Assembly: GCA_016801845.1 (NCBI GenBank)
Contig: CM028922.1
Span: forward strand, 8,673,501 to 8,737,500
Direction of reading: 5' to 3'
From: Polydactylus sextarius
Taxonomy: Eukaryota; Chordata; Actinopteri; Polynemidae
DNA length: 64,000 nucleotides
Positions within the stretch are counted from its first letter, which is position 1. Every line of letters starts with the position of its first letter. The translations under genes were made by a program, and so were the position numbers. Below, piece after piece: positions 54,201 through 64,000 of this stretch. The notes under the pieces are model-generated. The model worked only from the letters and a program-made list of their open reading frames with translations. It ran no database searches and had not been told where the DNA came from.

Positions 54201-57200
54201 AACTGTTTAACTGTACCACTGTACCTCATGTTATTTCCTGTCGTGTCTTGTCTTTTTCAGGTGAATAACATGGACTTCCGAGGCATGGTGCGCGAAGATG
54301 CTGTTCTCTACCTCCTGGAGATTCCCAAAGGAGAGGATGTAACTATTCTGGCTCAAAGTAAACCTGAAGGTACTGAAAACAAATGTTAACACTGCTACAC
54401 ACAGCAAAAAAACTGACTCAGAATGATAACATCTTTTCCTGTTTCTGTTTTCTTTTTCTCTCAGTGTATAAGGACATTTTAGAATCTGGAAGAGGCGACT
54501 CTTTCTTCATCAGGACACACTTTGAGTACGAGAAAGAGGCCCCGCAGAGTCTTCCTTTCGCTCGAGGAGAGATCTTCAAAGGTGACGGACACGCTTTATG
54601 ATGGCAAGCTGGGCAACTGGCTGGCGATCCGCACCGGCAAAGACAACCAGCTGCTGGAGAAAGGAATCATCCCCAACAAGAGCAGGTGTGTGTTTGTGGG
54701 TGTTGGCAGTTTGTACATGTAACAGTAACAACAAAACAACAAATCCTTATTTATGGTGAAAATCTGTCTTGTTAGTGTAGCAGAAATCCTTTTTCTCATT
54801 CACAAACCCTTCTCCCTGCATCAAAACCTGCAATGCAAACGTTTAGAATTTAAAATTTAACATCTTAAATTTAGATTAGATTTTGTCAGGCAGATGGTTG
54901 AAGTTCTGTCTCATTTTGTTTTGCAGAGCGGAGCAAATGGCCAACGTCCAGAACGCTGCTCGAGCTGCGTCAGGAAATGACAGAGGTGACTTCTGGAGGC
55001 TGCGAGGTCAAAGAGCGGCAAAGAAAAAAGATCTGCGCAAGAGCCGAGAGGACCTGAGCGCCGCTCCAGTCACCACTAAATTCCCTGCCTACGAGAGAGT
55101 GGTTTTGCGTGAAGGTACGAACAAATTTGTCCATTAGCTGAACAGCAGTTTCACATGAGATGCATCGTTCCAGTGCTTTGTCCTCCAGGACTCCTGTGAC
55201 TGAGTTTGTTTTCTGTTTAACGTTCAGCTGGATTCAGGAGGCCTGTGGTCATATTTGGGCCCATTTCTGACGCAGTAAATGAAAAACTGGCCAATGACAT
55301 TCCGGACGAGTTCGTCGTCGCCAGTAAGCACTTACATCATCACTTACATCATTATTCCTAGGACCACGTTTTCATTGTTTCACTGTTAGTTTTGCACATT
55401 CACTCCGTTCTGTAAATAATTTCTTTCCTCTTCCAGAAACGGAGCCTAAAGATGCAGGCACTGAGAAATCCTCCGGAGTGGTGAGACTGAACACCATTCG
55501 ACAAATCATCGAACAGGTACGTTATCGGAGGAGAAATGCGCATTTTTCTGGAGGGGGAAAAAAAAAAAAGCTATACCATGTGACGTGACCGTTTCCCCTC
55601 CTCTCCTCAGGACCGCCACGCTCTTCTAGACGTGACTCCCAAAGCTGTGGACACGTTGAACTACACTCAGTGGTATCCCATCGTCATCTTCATGAACCCG
55701 GACAACAAGCAGGGAGTGAAGACCATAAGGAACCGCCTGGTCCCCGGATCCACGCGCAGCGCACGCAAACTGTACGAGCAGTCGGTCAAGCTGAGGAAGA
55801 CGTGCTCGCACCTTTTCACCGGTTGGTTTTGTTACGCTTGATGCTGAATCTTTCAAAATAAAATAAAATGACTGAGGTTCAGAACATAATTCTGGTTTAA
55901 ATGACACATTGATGTGTCATGGATTTGACTTTTGGTTTATTTTTGTTCAGACACCATCGACCTGAACTCGGCCAATGACGCGTGGTACGGCAGCGTGAAG
56001 GATTCTATTCGGGAACAACAGGACAGAGCCGTGTGGGTGTGTGAGGGCAAGGTGAGTCTCATTATCTGTCATCACAGTCACAGGCATCATCTGTGAGGTT
56101 GAGTCACTGCTGCCAAGACCAGAAACATCCCTACAAGTCACTTCTGCAAGAATTTTCTCAGTTAAGTTTAACGGGATCTGAGAACAGACAGTAACAAGTC
56201 GTCTGTGTCCTCAGCTGGACGGGTCAGAGGAGGACCTGGATCTCCACGACGACCGCATGTCTTACCTGTCGGCGATGAGCGCCGATTACCTGAGCATGGA
56301 CAGCCGTCTGACCAGCGACTACGACGACACGGCAGATGAGGGCGGAGCTTACACCGACAACGAGCTGGACGAGCCGCTGGACGAGCCCCAGCCCGTGTCG
56401 GCCATCGGTCGATCATCGGAGCCGGTGCTGCCCGACGAGGTGAGAACGTCCACTCATCGCTCTGTGTCTTTTACAAATTTTGCGTTTGTACGACCCGACA
56501 CTAAAAACTCTCCTGCGTGTGTGTGTTTATGCAGAGGCTTCACCCTGAACCGCGGGCTCGTATGAGAGAGAGCAGGAAGCAGAGAGATGCTCAACAGAGA
56601 ACCCAGTCCTCCTCCTTCTTTTGTCCCCGAACCCCCGAAGGTAAAAACTTCCCTCCTTCCTCCTCAAAAACTCCTCATCACATCGCTAGTCACCCACATT
56701 CTTGTCATGATTAATACGACAATGTGTCCAACTCGTACGGGGGATTAGTTTTTTTTAGAAGTATTTAAAACTGTTGATGAGCTGAAAATGGTGAAAGTGA
56801 CACATTGTTGAATCAGAGTTTGTCTTAACAAGATGCCACAGTTTCAAAACTCTGACAGGCTTTTTTTTTGCTTCTCCCAGAAAAAATTATTTTTAACTTG
56901 GTTGTGGATGTAGCTGTAAGGTTGTCAGTTTAAAACCCCCGTCCCCGGTTTCAAGATGAAGTTGGCGTCTTTTAATTTAAAGGAGCGTGATGATGGAGCA
57001 GACCCCCCCGCTCCCAAAACAGCCAAACAAAGTTTTTCAAATGATCCAGACTATCTGGTCTTAACCGGTCCTCTCCTCTCTTGACAGGTGCGGGTTCAGG
57101 CCCGGACAGATTCGGCACGGAGCTATGACTCACACTCCAGCAGCACCATCAGCAGCGATGCAGTGGGAGGAAACAAACCTCCACCACCTCCCGTGGCCCT

Positions 57201-58446
57201 GAAGCCCAGTGTCAGAAGTCTGAACCAGACCTCAGAGGAGCAGAGCCCAGACAAGGAGGAGGAGGATCCTGCCAACAAATCCTTCCTGGGCAAAGTTAGA
57301 AATTTATTTATTTATTCATTTATTTTTGAATTAATTACATTTTGTAGAACAAAATAACTAACTGGTGCATCAGAATTAATTCCTACTCTGACCTTTTAAA
57401 TCTCATATTTTCTGACATTTTCCTGACAGGCTTTGACTCAAGTTATTAAATTGTTGTTTTTTTTGTTTTTGTTTTTAATTCATTTTCTTCCCTTTTGACT
57501 TTCATTGCTTCTAATATCAAATAGAAAAGTGGTGACCAGGTAACTGAACGTCTGTGTTCATCTTCAGTCCTCATTTCAAATACATAACCACTCGTCCTCC
57601 ATCATAACGAGCGTTTTATCTTCATTTCATTCAGTGATCACTCTCAAAATGTTTCGTCTGACAGTCTCGTCTATAAATCGTGCCTCGTGGGTGTTAAAGT
57701 ATCTGCTGTCAATAAATCTGGAACATTCGTTGACTTTAATTTGTTTTCTCTCAGATTAAAGCGTTTGAGAAGATGGATCATCTGGCTCGAGCTCAGAGGC
57801 TCCTGGAGCTGCAGGAGGCGGAAAATGCTCGGGTCAGTGCTGATTCGATCAATGTCACTCTTATTATTTCTGTAAAAGTCAAGCCAATCCTTTTTTTTTT
57901 TATTTATCTATACGGTTTGGACAACAACTTCTGAAAGTAAACAGTTGGACAAAGCTGTAAAACACTTCTATCCTCGTGGGCTGTGTGTAGAAGTAGGTTG
58001 TCGGGGGTTTTTTTTTCAGTGTTACATCATTTCTGACATTTCTGGGTCTTGTTCTTTTCTCTTCACACAGCTGGAAATCGCCCAGAAGCATCCAGACATC
58101 TACGCCATCCCAGTGAAGCTGCCAAAACCCAACCTCAACCGTCCTCAGCCAATAGGGTGAGAGCGTCTTCTCTGTCATTTTCCGTGAAGATGTTGTAGAT
58201 TATTACCCATTAGTCTAATGAAAGGGAAAAGCTAAACCGCTGAATAATCGCTTTATTTTTTATTTTTATTTTTGTGCGATCAGTTCAAGTTCCCACCCCG
58301 AGCCCCAGGCGCCCGCCAGGCAGCCGTACTCAGAGAGCAGAGGTCGCCACGACGACGATGACGAGGCCGAGTACCGCCGACAGCTGGCCGACCAGACCAA
58401 GAGAGGATACTACAACCCCCAGAAATACAAAGACACCGAGCTGTAA
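39117..58446 (+). CDS. tjp2: Tight junction protein ZO-2, with two reading-frame breaks
   Basis: A MAGUK scaffold that links claudins and other junction proteins to actin under the membrane. Common exons: 46611-46664, 49065-49189, 49973-50075, 50414-51182, 51389-51492, 51803-51956, 53066-53177, 53453-53583, 53660-53741, 53858-54008, 54261-54369, 54465-54685, 54927-55114, 55228-55323, 55437-55516, 55611-55821, 55951-56051, 56215-56439, 56535-56640, 57088-57294, 57755-57832, 58071-58156 and 58284-58446. Three alternative coding first exons feed 46611. From the MEETVWEQY start the conceptual protein is about 1214 residues: PDZ1 about 10-95, Arg/Ser/Asp-rich linker 95-335, PDZ2 340-418, PDZ3 543-622, SH3 640-705, GK-like 715-890, acidic stretch GGAYTDNELDEP, then a proline-rich tail ending KDTEL. 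Two exons have lengths that break the frame: 54465-54685 (stop TGA at 54599-54601) and 56535-56640. Every other junction is consistent and protein likeness to ZO-2 resumes after each break. Either the assembly has indels or this copy is damaged. Confidence 0.93.
40100..40305. repeat. Decayed interspersed repeat in tjp2 intron
   Basis: Text such as TTTTTGGGAGAGGGGGGAAA, ACATGCAAACTCCACACAGA and 'ggacctttagctgtgaggcga' matches, from memory, a very abundant teleost interspersed repeat. It is diverged and non-coding. Confidence 0.65.
40761..40890 (+). CDS. tjp2: tjp2 second exon of the long N-terminal form
   Basis: 130 bases, preceded by TGTGGACAG and followed by ATG|GTATGT. It enters in phase 2 and leaves in phase 0, encoding about 43 residues rich in Ser, Arg and Tyr (includes REAQYFYLRRLSSRSYSAIM). 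No domain is recognised. It would be skipped when the other first exons are used. Confidence 0.75.
42856..42915 (+). CDS. tjp2: tjp2 alternative first coding exon B (MPV type)
   Basis: Twenty codons, MPVNGGGLLSLSRYATQYFT, ending in phase 0 at ACC|GTAAGT, so it can join 46611 directly. Human ZO-2A also begins MPV followed by a short Gly/Arg-rich peptide before MEELIWEQY, which supports this as the same type of start. Upstream, 42600-42850 is relatively G/C-rich and may hold its promoter. Confidence 0.65.
45640..45711 (+). CDS. tjp2: tjp2 alternative first coding exon C (MKT type)
   Basis: Twenty-four codons, beginning MKTVLSLHRKWAHAVKTIRI and ending QGL at CTC|GTGAGT in phase 0. It lies 0.9 kb before the shared exon at 46611. 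The peptide is basic and helical. A mammalian ZO-2 isoform with an MKT-type basic helix exists as far as I recall. The surrounding 45.4-45.7 kb is GC-richer than its neighbours, consistent with a promoter. Confidence 0.7.
48361..48391. other. Perfect inverted repeat (hairpin) in tjp2 intron
   Basis: Arm ACAAAGTCTGAGC (48361-48373), loop ATGAG, and the exact reverse complement GCTCAGACTTTGT (48379-48391). The pairing does not extend outward. It is too short for a typical microRNA precursor. Confidence 0.9.
50711..50950 (+). repeat. tjp2: Five tandem 48-bp coding repeats in the tjp2 linker
   Basis: Units at 50711, 50759, 50807, 50855 and 50903 each encode a 16-residue motif close to ERALDREYSPDRRYRS. 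The repeats sit in the Arg/Ser/Asp-rich linker between PDZ1 and PDZ2. The same linker in mammalian ZO-2 has looser RGRSLERGL-type repeats. Each unit holds SP and RxxS sites that could be phosphorylated. Confidence 0.95.
52130..52135 (+). terminator. Possible intronic poly(A) signal in tjp2
   Basis: AATAAA lies in the intron after exon 51803-51956, about 130 bp past an in-frame stop reached if the donor at 51957 is not used. It could end a short two-PDZ transcript. It may equally be chance in AT-rich DNA. Confidence 0.3.
57525..57539 (+). other. tjp2: Candidate 15-nt in-frame tjp2 microexon
   Basis: A pyrimidine-rich tract (from about 57481), a CTAAT branch-like site and ATAG precede AAAAGTGGTGACCAG, which is followed by GTAACT. 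It would add KSGDQ between phase-0 exons 57294 and 57755 without changing frame. Chance cannot be excluded. Confidence 0.35.
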
Positions 58447-60065
58447 GACCTACGCACCGGGACGTGACATCATCACTGTGCTCCACTCATTTTTCTCCCC
58501 ACACAGATGCTACAAGCGGTGACGAGCTCGTCGCCTTGGTAACAGCATCAGAAGCTTTACCTCGATGTGAAGTCTCTGAACTTTTCGTTCGCGGTCAGGT
58601 TCCTGGAAAGTTCATTTCAGACGTACAAGTCTCACTAACACGTCGCACACTGCGAATGGTACATTCACACTGCGCTGGTGTTTCTGACGAACCTTTTCAC
58701 ACGTGATGTCTCAGTATGTATATTTATATATTATATGTATCTTGTTTTTATGTCCAAAAAGGTTTTTGTGACAAACAAGTCTTCGTTTTACTCCTTTACT
58801 CTAAAAGGCCGAGCTCCAGTTTGTGCCTCTCACGTTGTCATTACATTCAAATCAGAGATTGTCCTGAATCCACGAAACAGCGGAAATGCATCAAAAAAGA
58901 GTTTCAAGTCTTTTTGTTTTCATCCAGAAGACAGAACATTTTATCCTCCAGATGTTTAGAACAGTGTTTTTATTATTTTGACCATCAGATCAGCATGAAC
59001 AAACATGGATAACTGTTACCAGAATGGAAACACATGAGAGGAAGAAACTGGAGCTAACAACCATCATGCTGCATCCAAAACACAGACACAATCCTGAGTG
59101 AACACAGTATCAAGACTGTTTGGTTTTTACGTATCGGACAGCGTCCTGCAGAAATTACGGACAAGTCAGACACTGCGTTAACAGCTGTTCTGAGATCAGA
59201 TCAGTGTTAGTCTTCTCTGTAAGCTTCTACATTCCTTGTTGTCATATACACTACACTGTAGTATGCATGCATTTCAGGATGCAGCATTTTTTTTCTGAAG
59301 TGCCTTGCAGCTTCGATTTCTCAAACAAGAAAATCTCAAAAATCTTTTGACCAAAACAATCTGATGCTCACCAAAAAAAAAACCAACAATAATAATGATA
59401 ATAATAATAAAAGGTGTACGGTGATTTGTCAGTGCATTTTAAACTGTAGTTAACATTTTAAGGTGGACTTTTCCTCTTCCTCTGTTTTGTTTTTCTTTGA
59501 TTGATCTGTAAAGGAGTGTTTTGACTTCACCAAAGAAAAATTATGGAGATTCAAATTACAAAGATACAGAAAGATCCTATCAATGCAAAAAAATATATAT
59601 ATCAGCTGTGGCTTTTTAAAATGCCAGTGTAACAAAGGAAAACGTGTCGTTACGTGTTTGTGCAGGTGCCTGGAAACATTTCTGTGTTAACGTCAGCAGG
59701 TCAATAATGTCACAGATTTCACTGTTAATAAAAATCGATGAGGACGTGGAGGTGACAGATTAAAGATGCAGCGCAGCATCACGCTGACGTCCATCACTGT
59801 TTTTATATCTTTGTCTTTATTTGCTGCCTGTGACACAGAGACATCTTTTTATCTCATCTCATGTTTTTATATTGAATATTTGCTGAACTCAGTCAAGTCT
59901 TTGTACAAGGGAGTATTGGGAATGTGGTGATGACAATCATGTCAGTTGATCAGTTTCTTTATAAATGTCTGTTTGTGATTTTCTTTTTCTTTTTTTTTTT
60001 AGTTTGTGATCTCCTGAGTGTTCCAGGATTCTTGGGAAACTGAATAAATAAACTTTTTTTTTTTT
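58447..60065 (+). other. tjp2: 3' untranslated region of tjp2
   Basis: Follows TAA at 58444-58446. Open frames inside it are short and unlike any protein I know. It contains a small AATAAT-type repeat (59388-59411) and ends just after the AATAAA at 60043-60048. Confidence 0.7.
60043..60048 (+). terminator. Poly(A) signal of tjp2
   Basis: AATAAATAAA is followed by a long T run and TGTGTCTTC, a fitting downstream element. A second AATAAA at 60252-60257 could extend the transcript into the end of apba1. Confidence 0.75.
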
Positions 60066-60290
60066 TAACAATGTGTCTTCTTAGAAATCTGTTTTCAGTT
60101 TTGTTATTGGAGGAGTTTAGAGACTGGAGTCTGAGTCTGATCAAGACAAACTTTTTTATACTGTCCAACAACGTTTAATTGCAGAAGCTTTTATAACGTG
60201 TTCACTGTCTGAACAAAATGTCGACGGTCGCAGTCGGTTCAAATCCCTCTGAATAAACCCAGACGGAACCAATTGGCCTTTTGTTTAGAG

Positions 60291-60296
60291 TTTATT
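60291..60296 (-). terminator. Poly(A) signal of apba1
   Basis: TTTATT on the plus strand (AATAAA on the minus strand) lies 412 bp past the apba1 stop codon. It places the ends of apba1 and tjp2 about 200 bp apart. Confidence 0.6.
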
Positions 60297-60707
60297 CAGC
60301 AGAACTGTACATGCATTCCTCCATTGCCTCAGTGTAGAAGTTTTTTTTTTTTATCACTTGCGTTGCCCTGACGACTTATAGGTCCACCATGATTAGAGTA
60401 CATTCAAATATTACAGCTATTTAACCAAAGCTAATATTTAATCTGTTTGCCATCTAAATATGCACAATAAAAACCACGATTTCTCTTTGGTCAAACATAA
60501 CACGTCACACTAACACTCGGCCTAGTGACATAATCTGCCTTCTGCTGTCGCACTGTAGCTGTACGTGTTTTTACATGACACTGCACTGTACAGATTAAGG
60601 CAAGTCAAGTGATATCAAACAGGATGCAGAGGAGAAAGGTAATAAACAACAAAAGATGGATGGTCAGTAGTAAAGTGATGCGATGAAGTGTGTGTGTGTG
60701 TGTGTGT

Positions 60708-63700
60708 TCAGATGTAGACTGGTTGTTCCTGTGCTGTCAGCAGACGGTACATGGCTGCAGGCATCGTCTTCATGTGAATCTGGAGCAGAAAAACAAAACA
60801 AAAGCAAATTGAACTTTCTTTTACTGTTAATTTCAAAAAGTGACATCCAGAGCAGCGTTACCTCGCCCATGGCGTTGGACAGAATCTGAACGATTTTCTC
60901 GTGAGGCGTTGCCACGACGCTCTGCCCGTTGATCTCGATGATGCGGTGACCGACGCGGACGCCTCCTCTCTCAGCGATGCCGCCTCTCATCAGGCTGCAG
61001 ATCTGCACACACACACACACAGGAAGTGAGTGTTAATGTGTCCTTGACCATCACTAAAACAATCACTGCTCCAACTCTGTTGCTAAGAAACTGAAACTGA
61101 TGTTGGTTTGGACAGTAATACACTTAGAGTTAACAAAATAAAAGTCTCTCTGAGTAAATGGGTGGTATGTGTTCAGCTGTGATCTCTTTGTGTGTGTGTG
61201 TGTGTTCCGTCCTGATACTCACGATGCCGTTCTGGACGCTGAAGCCCAGCTGGTATCTGAGGTCTGGCCTGCGAATAAGCACCATGGTGACAGGAGGACA
61301 CCTGACGATGTTCATCTTGATCCTGGACTGAGACTTTAGACCCTGAGGGAAGATACAGGGAGGTTAGTTAGTGAATCCATAGTGAAGATGAGAAAGTTAT
61401 AAACAGAGACATTGAATGATCAATGTGTCACACAGAGCAGTGACGTACCTTGATGATGCTCTGACAGGTGCTGAGCGGTAAACCCACCAGGCTCGTGCCG
61501 TTGATGGTCATGATCTGGTCTCCGATGTTGAGTCGACCAGACTTTTCCGCTGGACCAGCATGCATCATGCTGGCGATGATGACGGTGGGGAGTATGGACC
61601 CCCAGCCCGACTCCACTATCACCACGCCGAGGATCTCGCCTTTCTGCTTCTCAATGTAAACCTGAAGTAAATGAGTAGAGCTTTATTTATTATTGATTAT
61701 ATTTTATTAAAAAAAAAAAAAAAAAAGGATGAGCCATTCCTCATCATCCAGTCTTAATTTAGAGAGAATTTCCTTTCACTGAAAACAAAACCCAACGTTT
61801 ACTGTCACGATACAAAAAGCTGAAGAAACACAGTCATTCAAACAAAATGAAACAGCAACAACGCAGCCAGTCTGAGCTTCTCCAGGACAAGTGTCTGATC
61901 GTGTGTTCAGAGGCAGGATGGTCTGAGGTCAGACCAGGTCGAGTGTCTCAAATTCACCTTCATATTGAGGTTATACAACTTTTTTTTCTTCTTGTTTTTT
62001 TTCGCTAAAACCAAATGACATTTTTCAGGACAACTGTCCCACAGCTGTGAAGCTCCAAAACCAGCTGCTCATGAGAAAACCACTGGGAGGCAACTAACAG
62101 AGCAGACTGAGCAGAAAAATAATGGCTTTGGTTCATCTGAGGCAGTGAAGGTTTAATAAAAGTTGGAAAAACTTTAAAAACATATCGATGCGTAAAGTAG
62201 AATATTTGTTTAATTCCAGCAGATGTTTTTGTTTTTTTCTGTCACGTCAAATTTTCTCAGTGAGAAATTAAAAGTCAATTTAACAGGAACCTCCCGTGAC
62301 TGTGCTGCCACCTGCTGTTTGACTTACGTCTCTGCAGTTCTCTGACTTGGAGAAGTGGATGAGGTCGTCGTTGTACATGTCCTGAGTGTTGAGCAGGTCG
62401 CTGTACTCTCTCTGGCTCAGATCCTCGGGGTCGATGCCATTGGCCCTGAGGAACTCCTGGTAGGCGACGCTGAAAGACTGACCGATCGACTGAGCTATCA
62501 GCTGAGCCTGAGACAGAAACAGACGGGGAGAGAGAGACAGATCAGGACCAGAACTTGTTAGTGGCACTAACTTTCATATTTCCCGTGAGAGATCTCACGG
62601 CACGGACACACTCACACTGTACAACCATACACAGCGAGGATACAATGACACGATGATTAATTTAAACCATAACCCAAAAACCAAGTCTTAAAATATAATT
62701 CTGATTTATTATAACTTTTCATGGACTCTTCCTTTATTCGGGAGCCAGAGTAGACAGAGAGAGAAAGGAAGCAGGACATTCAACAAATGCTGGAGTTGAA
62801 CCATGAATGTTGGCTTGTTGTCAGTTGTGAGGCACGCACTCTAACCATTAGCTGCCTCAGTACTGTGTTAGTCTCACTGAGAGGAACACTGAGGTTAACT
62901 AGCACCAGTTCTTCTCTGGAGTTACAACTGAACTCTGTGTTTAGCCTAGAACACTGGAACCAGGTGGAAACTGCTAGCTTAGCATCATTCCAGGTTAGCA
63001 TCTAACAGCTTCGAAGCTTCACGTTTACAGTCTTTATTTCACGTTATTGAACAATTTAACAAGTTGTTTCTGCTGCTATTTACTAATCAGCAACTAATGG
63101 GACTGAACATGGACCCAACGAGACAAACATGACGTAACATGTGAACAGGGACTATGTTGAAGGTGTATCTGGCAGTTTCCAGTATTTGCGCTAAGCTAGC
63201 CTTAACATGTAGAAACACTGATGACAGATTTCCCAAGAAGTCCCAACAAAACTATAAAACTAGTTATTTCTCTGAGATGCAATAGCACAATCAAATATAG
63301 TGGTTTCTAATAAAATATTGTGCCGCAACTTAAATTTGAGATGTTTTTTAACGCTCAAGAACTTGTTAACATTACACAGAACACAGTTTAAAATCCATTA
63401 CACGATCATAGTGCGTGTTGCGTGTCAGTGAGCTATTGTAACAAGCAGTAGCGTTCGGATTATAAAAGGAATAAACTACCTCCCACACATGATCCACTGT
63501 CAAAACAATCCCACATTTAGAACATAGGTGTGTAATGTCTCCTGACAGCTCACAATTAGCTGCACAATAATTTTACACCCAACATAACTTCTAAACCCGC
63601 AGGAAAGCTCAATTCAACACTTTTCATGTGATAGATCCATTTCAAGGTATGAGTAACCCCAACGGCAGCAAAGAATAACTCACATCTTCAGATTCAAAGA

Positions 63701-64000
63701 CGTGGCAGATCATCCTGTACAGCCGCCTGTCGTCATGGGTCATGGTGGTTTGCTCAGCTGTGTGGTTCAGGTTTTCCTGCGCGCTGCGAGACCGGACCAT
63801 CTTCCCCCGAGCCATCAGCACCACCATGTTACCGATGTCAGCGATGTAAGAGATTGTCCTCAGTGGCAGGTCCATTAAAGACTCCTGGTGAAACAAGACA
63901 TGAGGTACGAACGTGAGGGGAGGGTGGTGTTGGGAGATTCTGTTGAATTTGTTGCGTTTTTTGTTGCGTCCAGTATGAAGGTAAAGTCATTGTGTTATAC
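60708..64000 (-). CDS. apba1: Amyloid beta A4 precursor-binding family A member 1 (Mint1/X11-alpha), 3' part
   Basis: A neuronal adaptor that binds Munc18, CASK and the APP tail. Six exons on the minus strand, all in phase 0: 63884-63684, 62507-62328, 61661-61449, 61342-61223, 61002-60862 and 60779-60708 (TGA), giving the last 308 residues (human protein about 837). The first two encode the end of the PTB domain (HPLRTISYIADIGN-like text, here LPLRTISYIADIGNMVVLMA; then YQEFLRANGIDPEDLSQ). The next two carry PDZ1 (ILGVVIVESGWGSILPTVII; GDQIMTINGTSLVGLPLSTC). The last three carry PDZ2 (LGFSVQNGI|ICSLMRGGIAERGG; INGQSVVATPHEK), ending in EQPVYI as in the family. The choice of member 1 rests on high identity and on the neighbouring tjp2. 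The 5' half lies beyond 64000. Confidence 0.95.
62715..62860. repeat. Diverged interspersed repeat in apba1 intron
   Basis: Text such as TGGAGTTGAACCATGAATGT and GTGAGGCACGCACTCTAACC resembles the tRNA-like 'gagttcgaacc ... gaggcgaccgctctaacc' core of fish SINE-type repeats, from memory. It is non-functional. Confidence 0.5.

Noticed and set aside
58678..59350. Several open frames after tjp2
   Set aside because: They lie in the tjp2 3' UTR before its poly(A) signal and have no known content.
1..64000. CRISPR arrays, bacterial operons, prophage or rRNA/tRNA genes
   Set aside because: None seen. The tandem repeats present are eukaryotic microsatellites or coding repeats, and no cloverleaf was recognised by eye.

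Overview
The window is vertebrate nuclear DNA, almost certainly from a ray-finned (teleost) fish. It has intron-rich genes with GT/AG borders, long AT-rich introns, many microsatellites, a decayed Tc1-family transposon and worn fish-type interspersed repeats. Its gene order matches human 9q21 (PIP5K1B ... TJP2 ... APBA1). There are no operons, phages or CRISPR arrays.

Layout from left to right. (1) 429-1718, minus: a three-exon gene for a 191-residue protein I do not recognise. (2) About 1.7-12.8 kb: gene-poor DNA with simple repeats and a worn interspersed repeat. (3) 12849-14409, plus: a four-exon gene for a secreted coiled-coil protein of 216 residues. It looks like the N-terminal half of ANGPTL3 and like all of ANGPTL8, with no fibrinogen-like domain. 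(4) About 17.1-31.4 kb, plus: pip5k1b, with 12 coding exons (500 residues) and a stop codon formed exactly at the last splice junction. Its last intron holds an internally deleted Tc1 relic. (5) 39117-58446, plus: tjp2 (ZO-2), with three alternative coding first exons, all in a compatible frame, followed by PDZ1, an Arg/Ser-rich linker with five 48-bp tandem repeats, PDZ2, PDZ3, SH3, a guanylate-kinase-like domain, an acidic and proline-rich tail, and a C-terminal TEL. (6) 60708-64000, minus: the 3' half of apba1 (Mint1/X11-alpha), covering the end of the PTB domain and both PDZ domains. It converges on tjp2, with about 200 bp between the predicted poly(A) sites, and it runs off the window.

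The three large genes share a membrane-scaffold theme. PIP5K1B makes PI(4,5)P2 at membranes, ZO-2 ties tight-junction proteins to actin, and APBA1 is a presynaptic and trafficking adaptor. Their adjacency is conserved synteny, not evidence of a pathway.

The observations most worth a check are: two separate reading-frame breaks in an otherwise intact tjp2 (SH3 exon near 54578 and a GA tract near 56562); the fibrinogen-less ANGPTL-like gene outside any DOCK gene; the set of tjp2 first exons; a possible 15-nt in-frame microexon; and a perfect 13-bp hairpin in a tjp2 intron. I found no wholly new multi-gene system.
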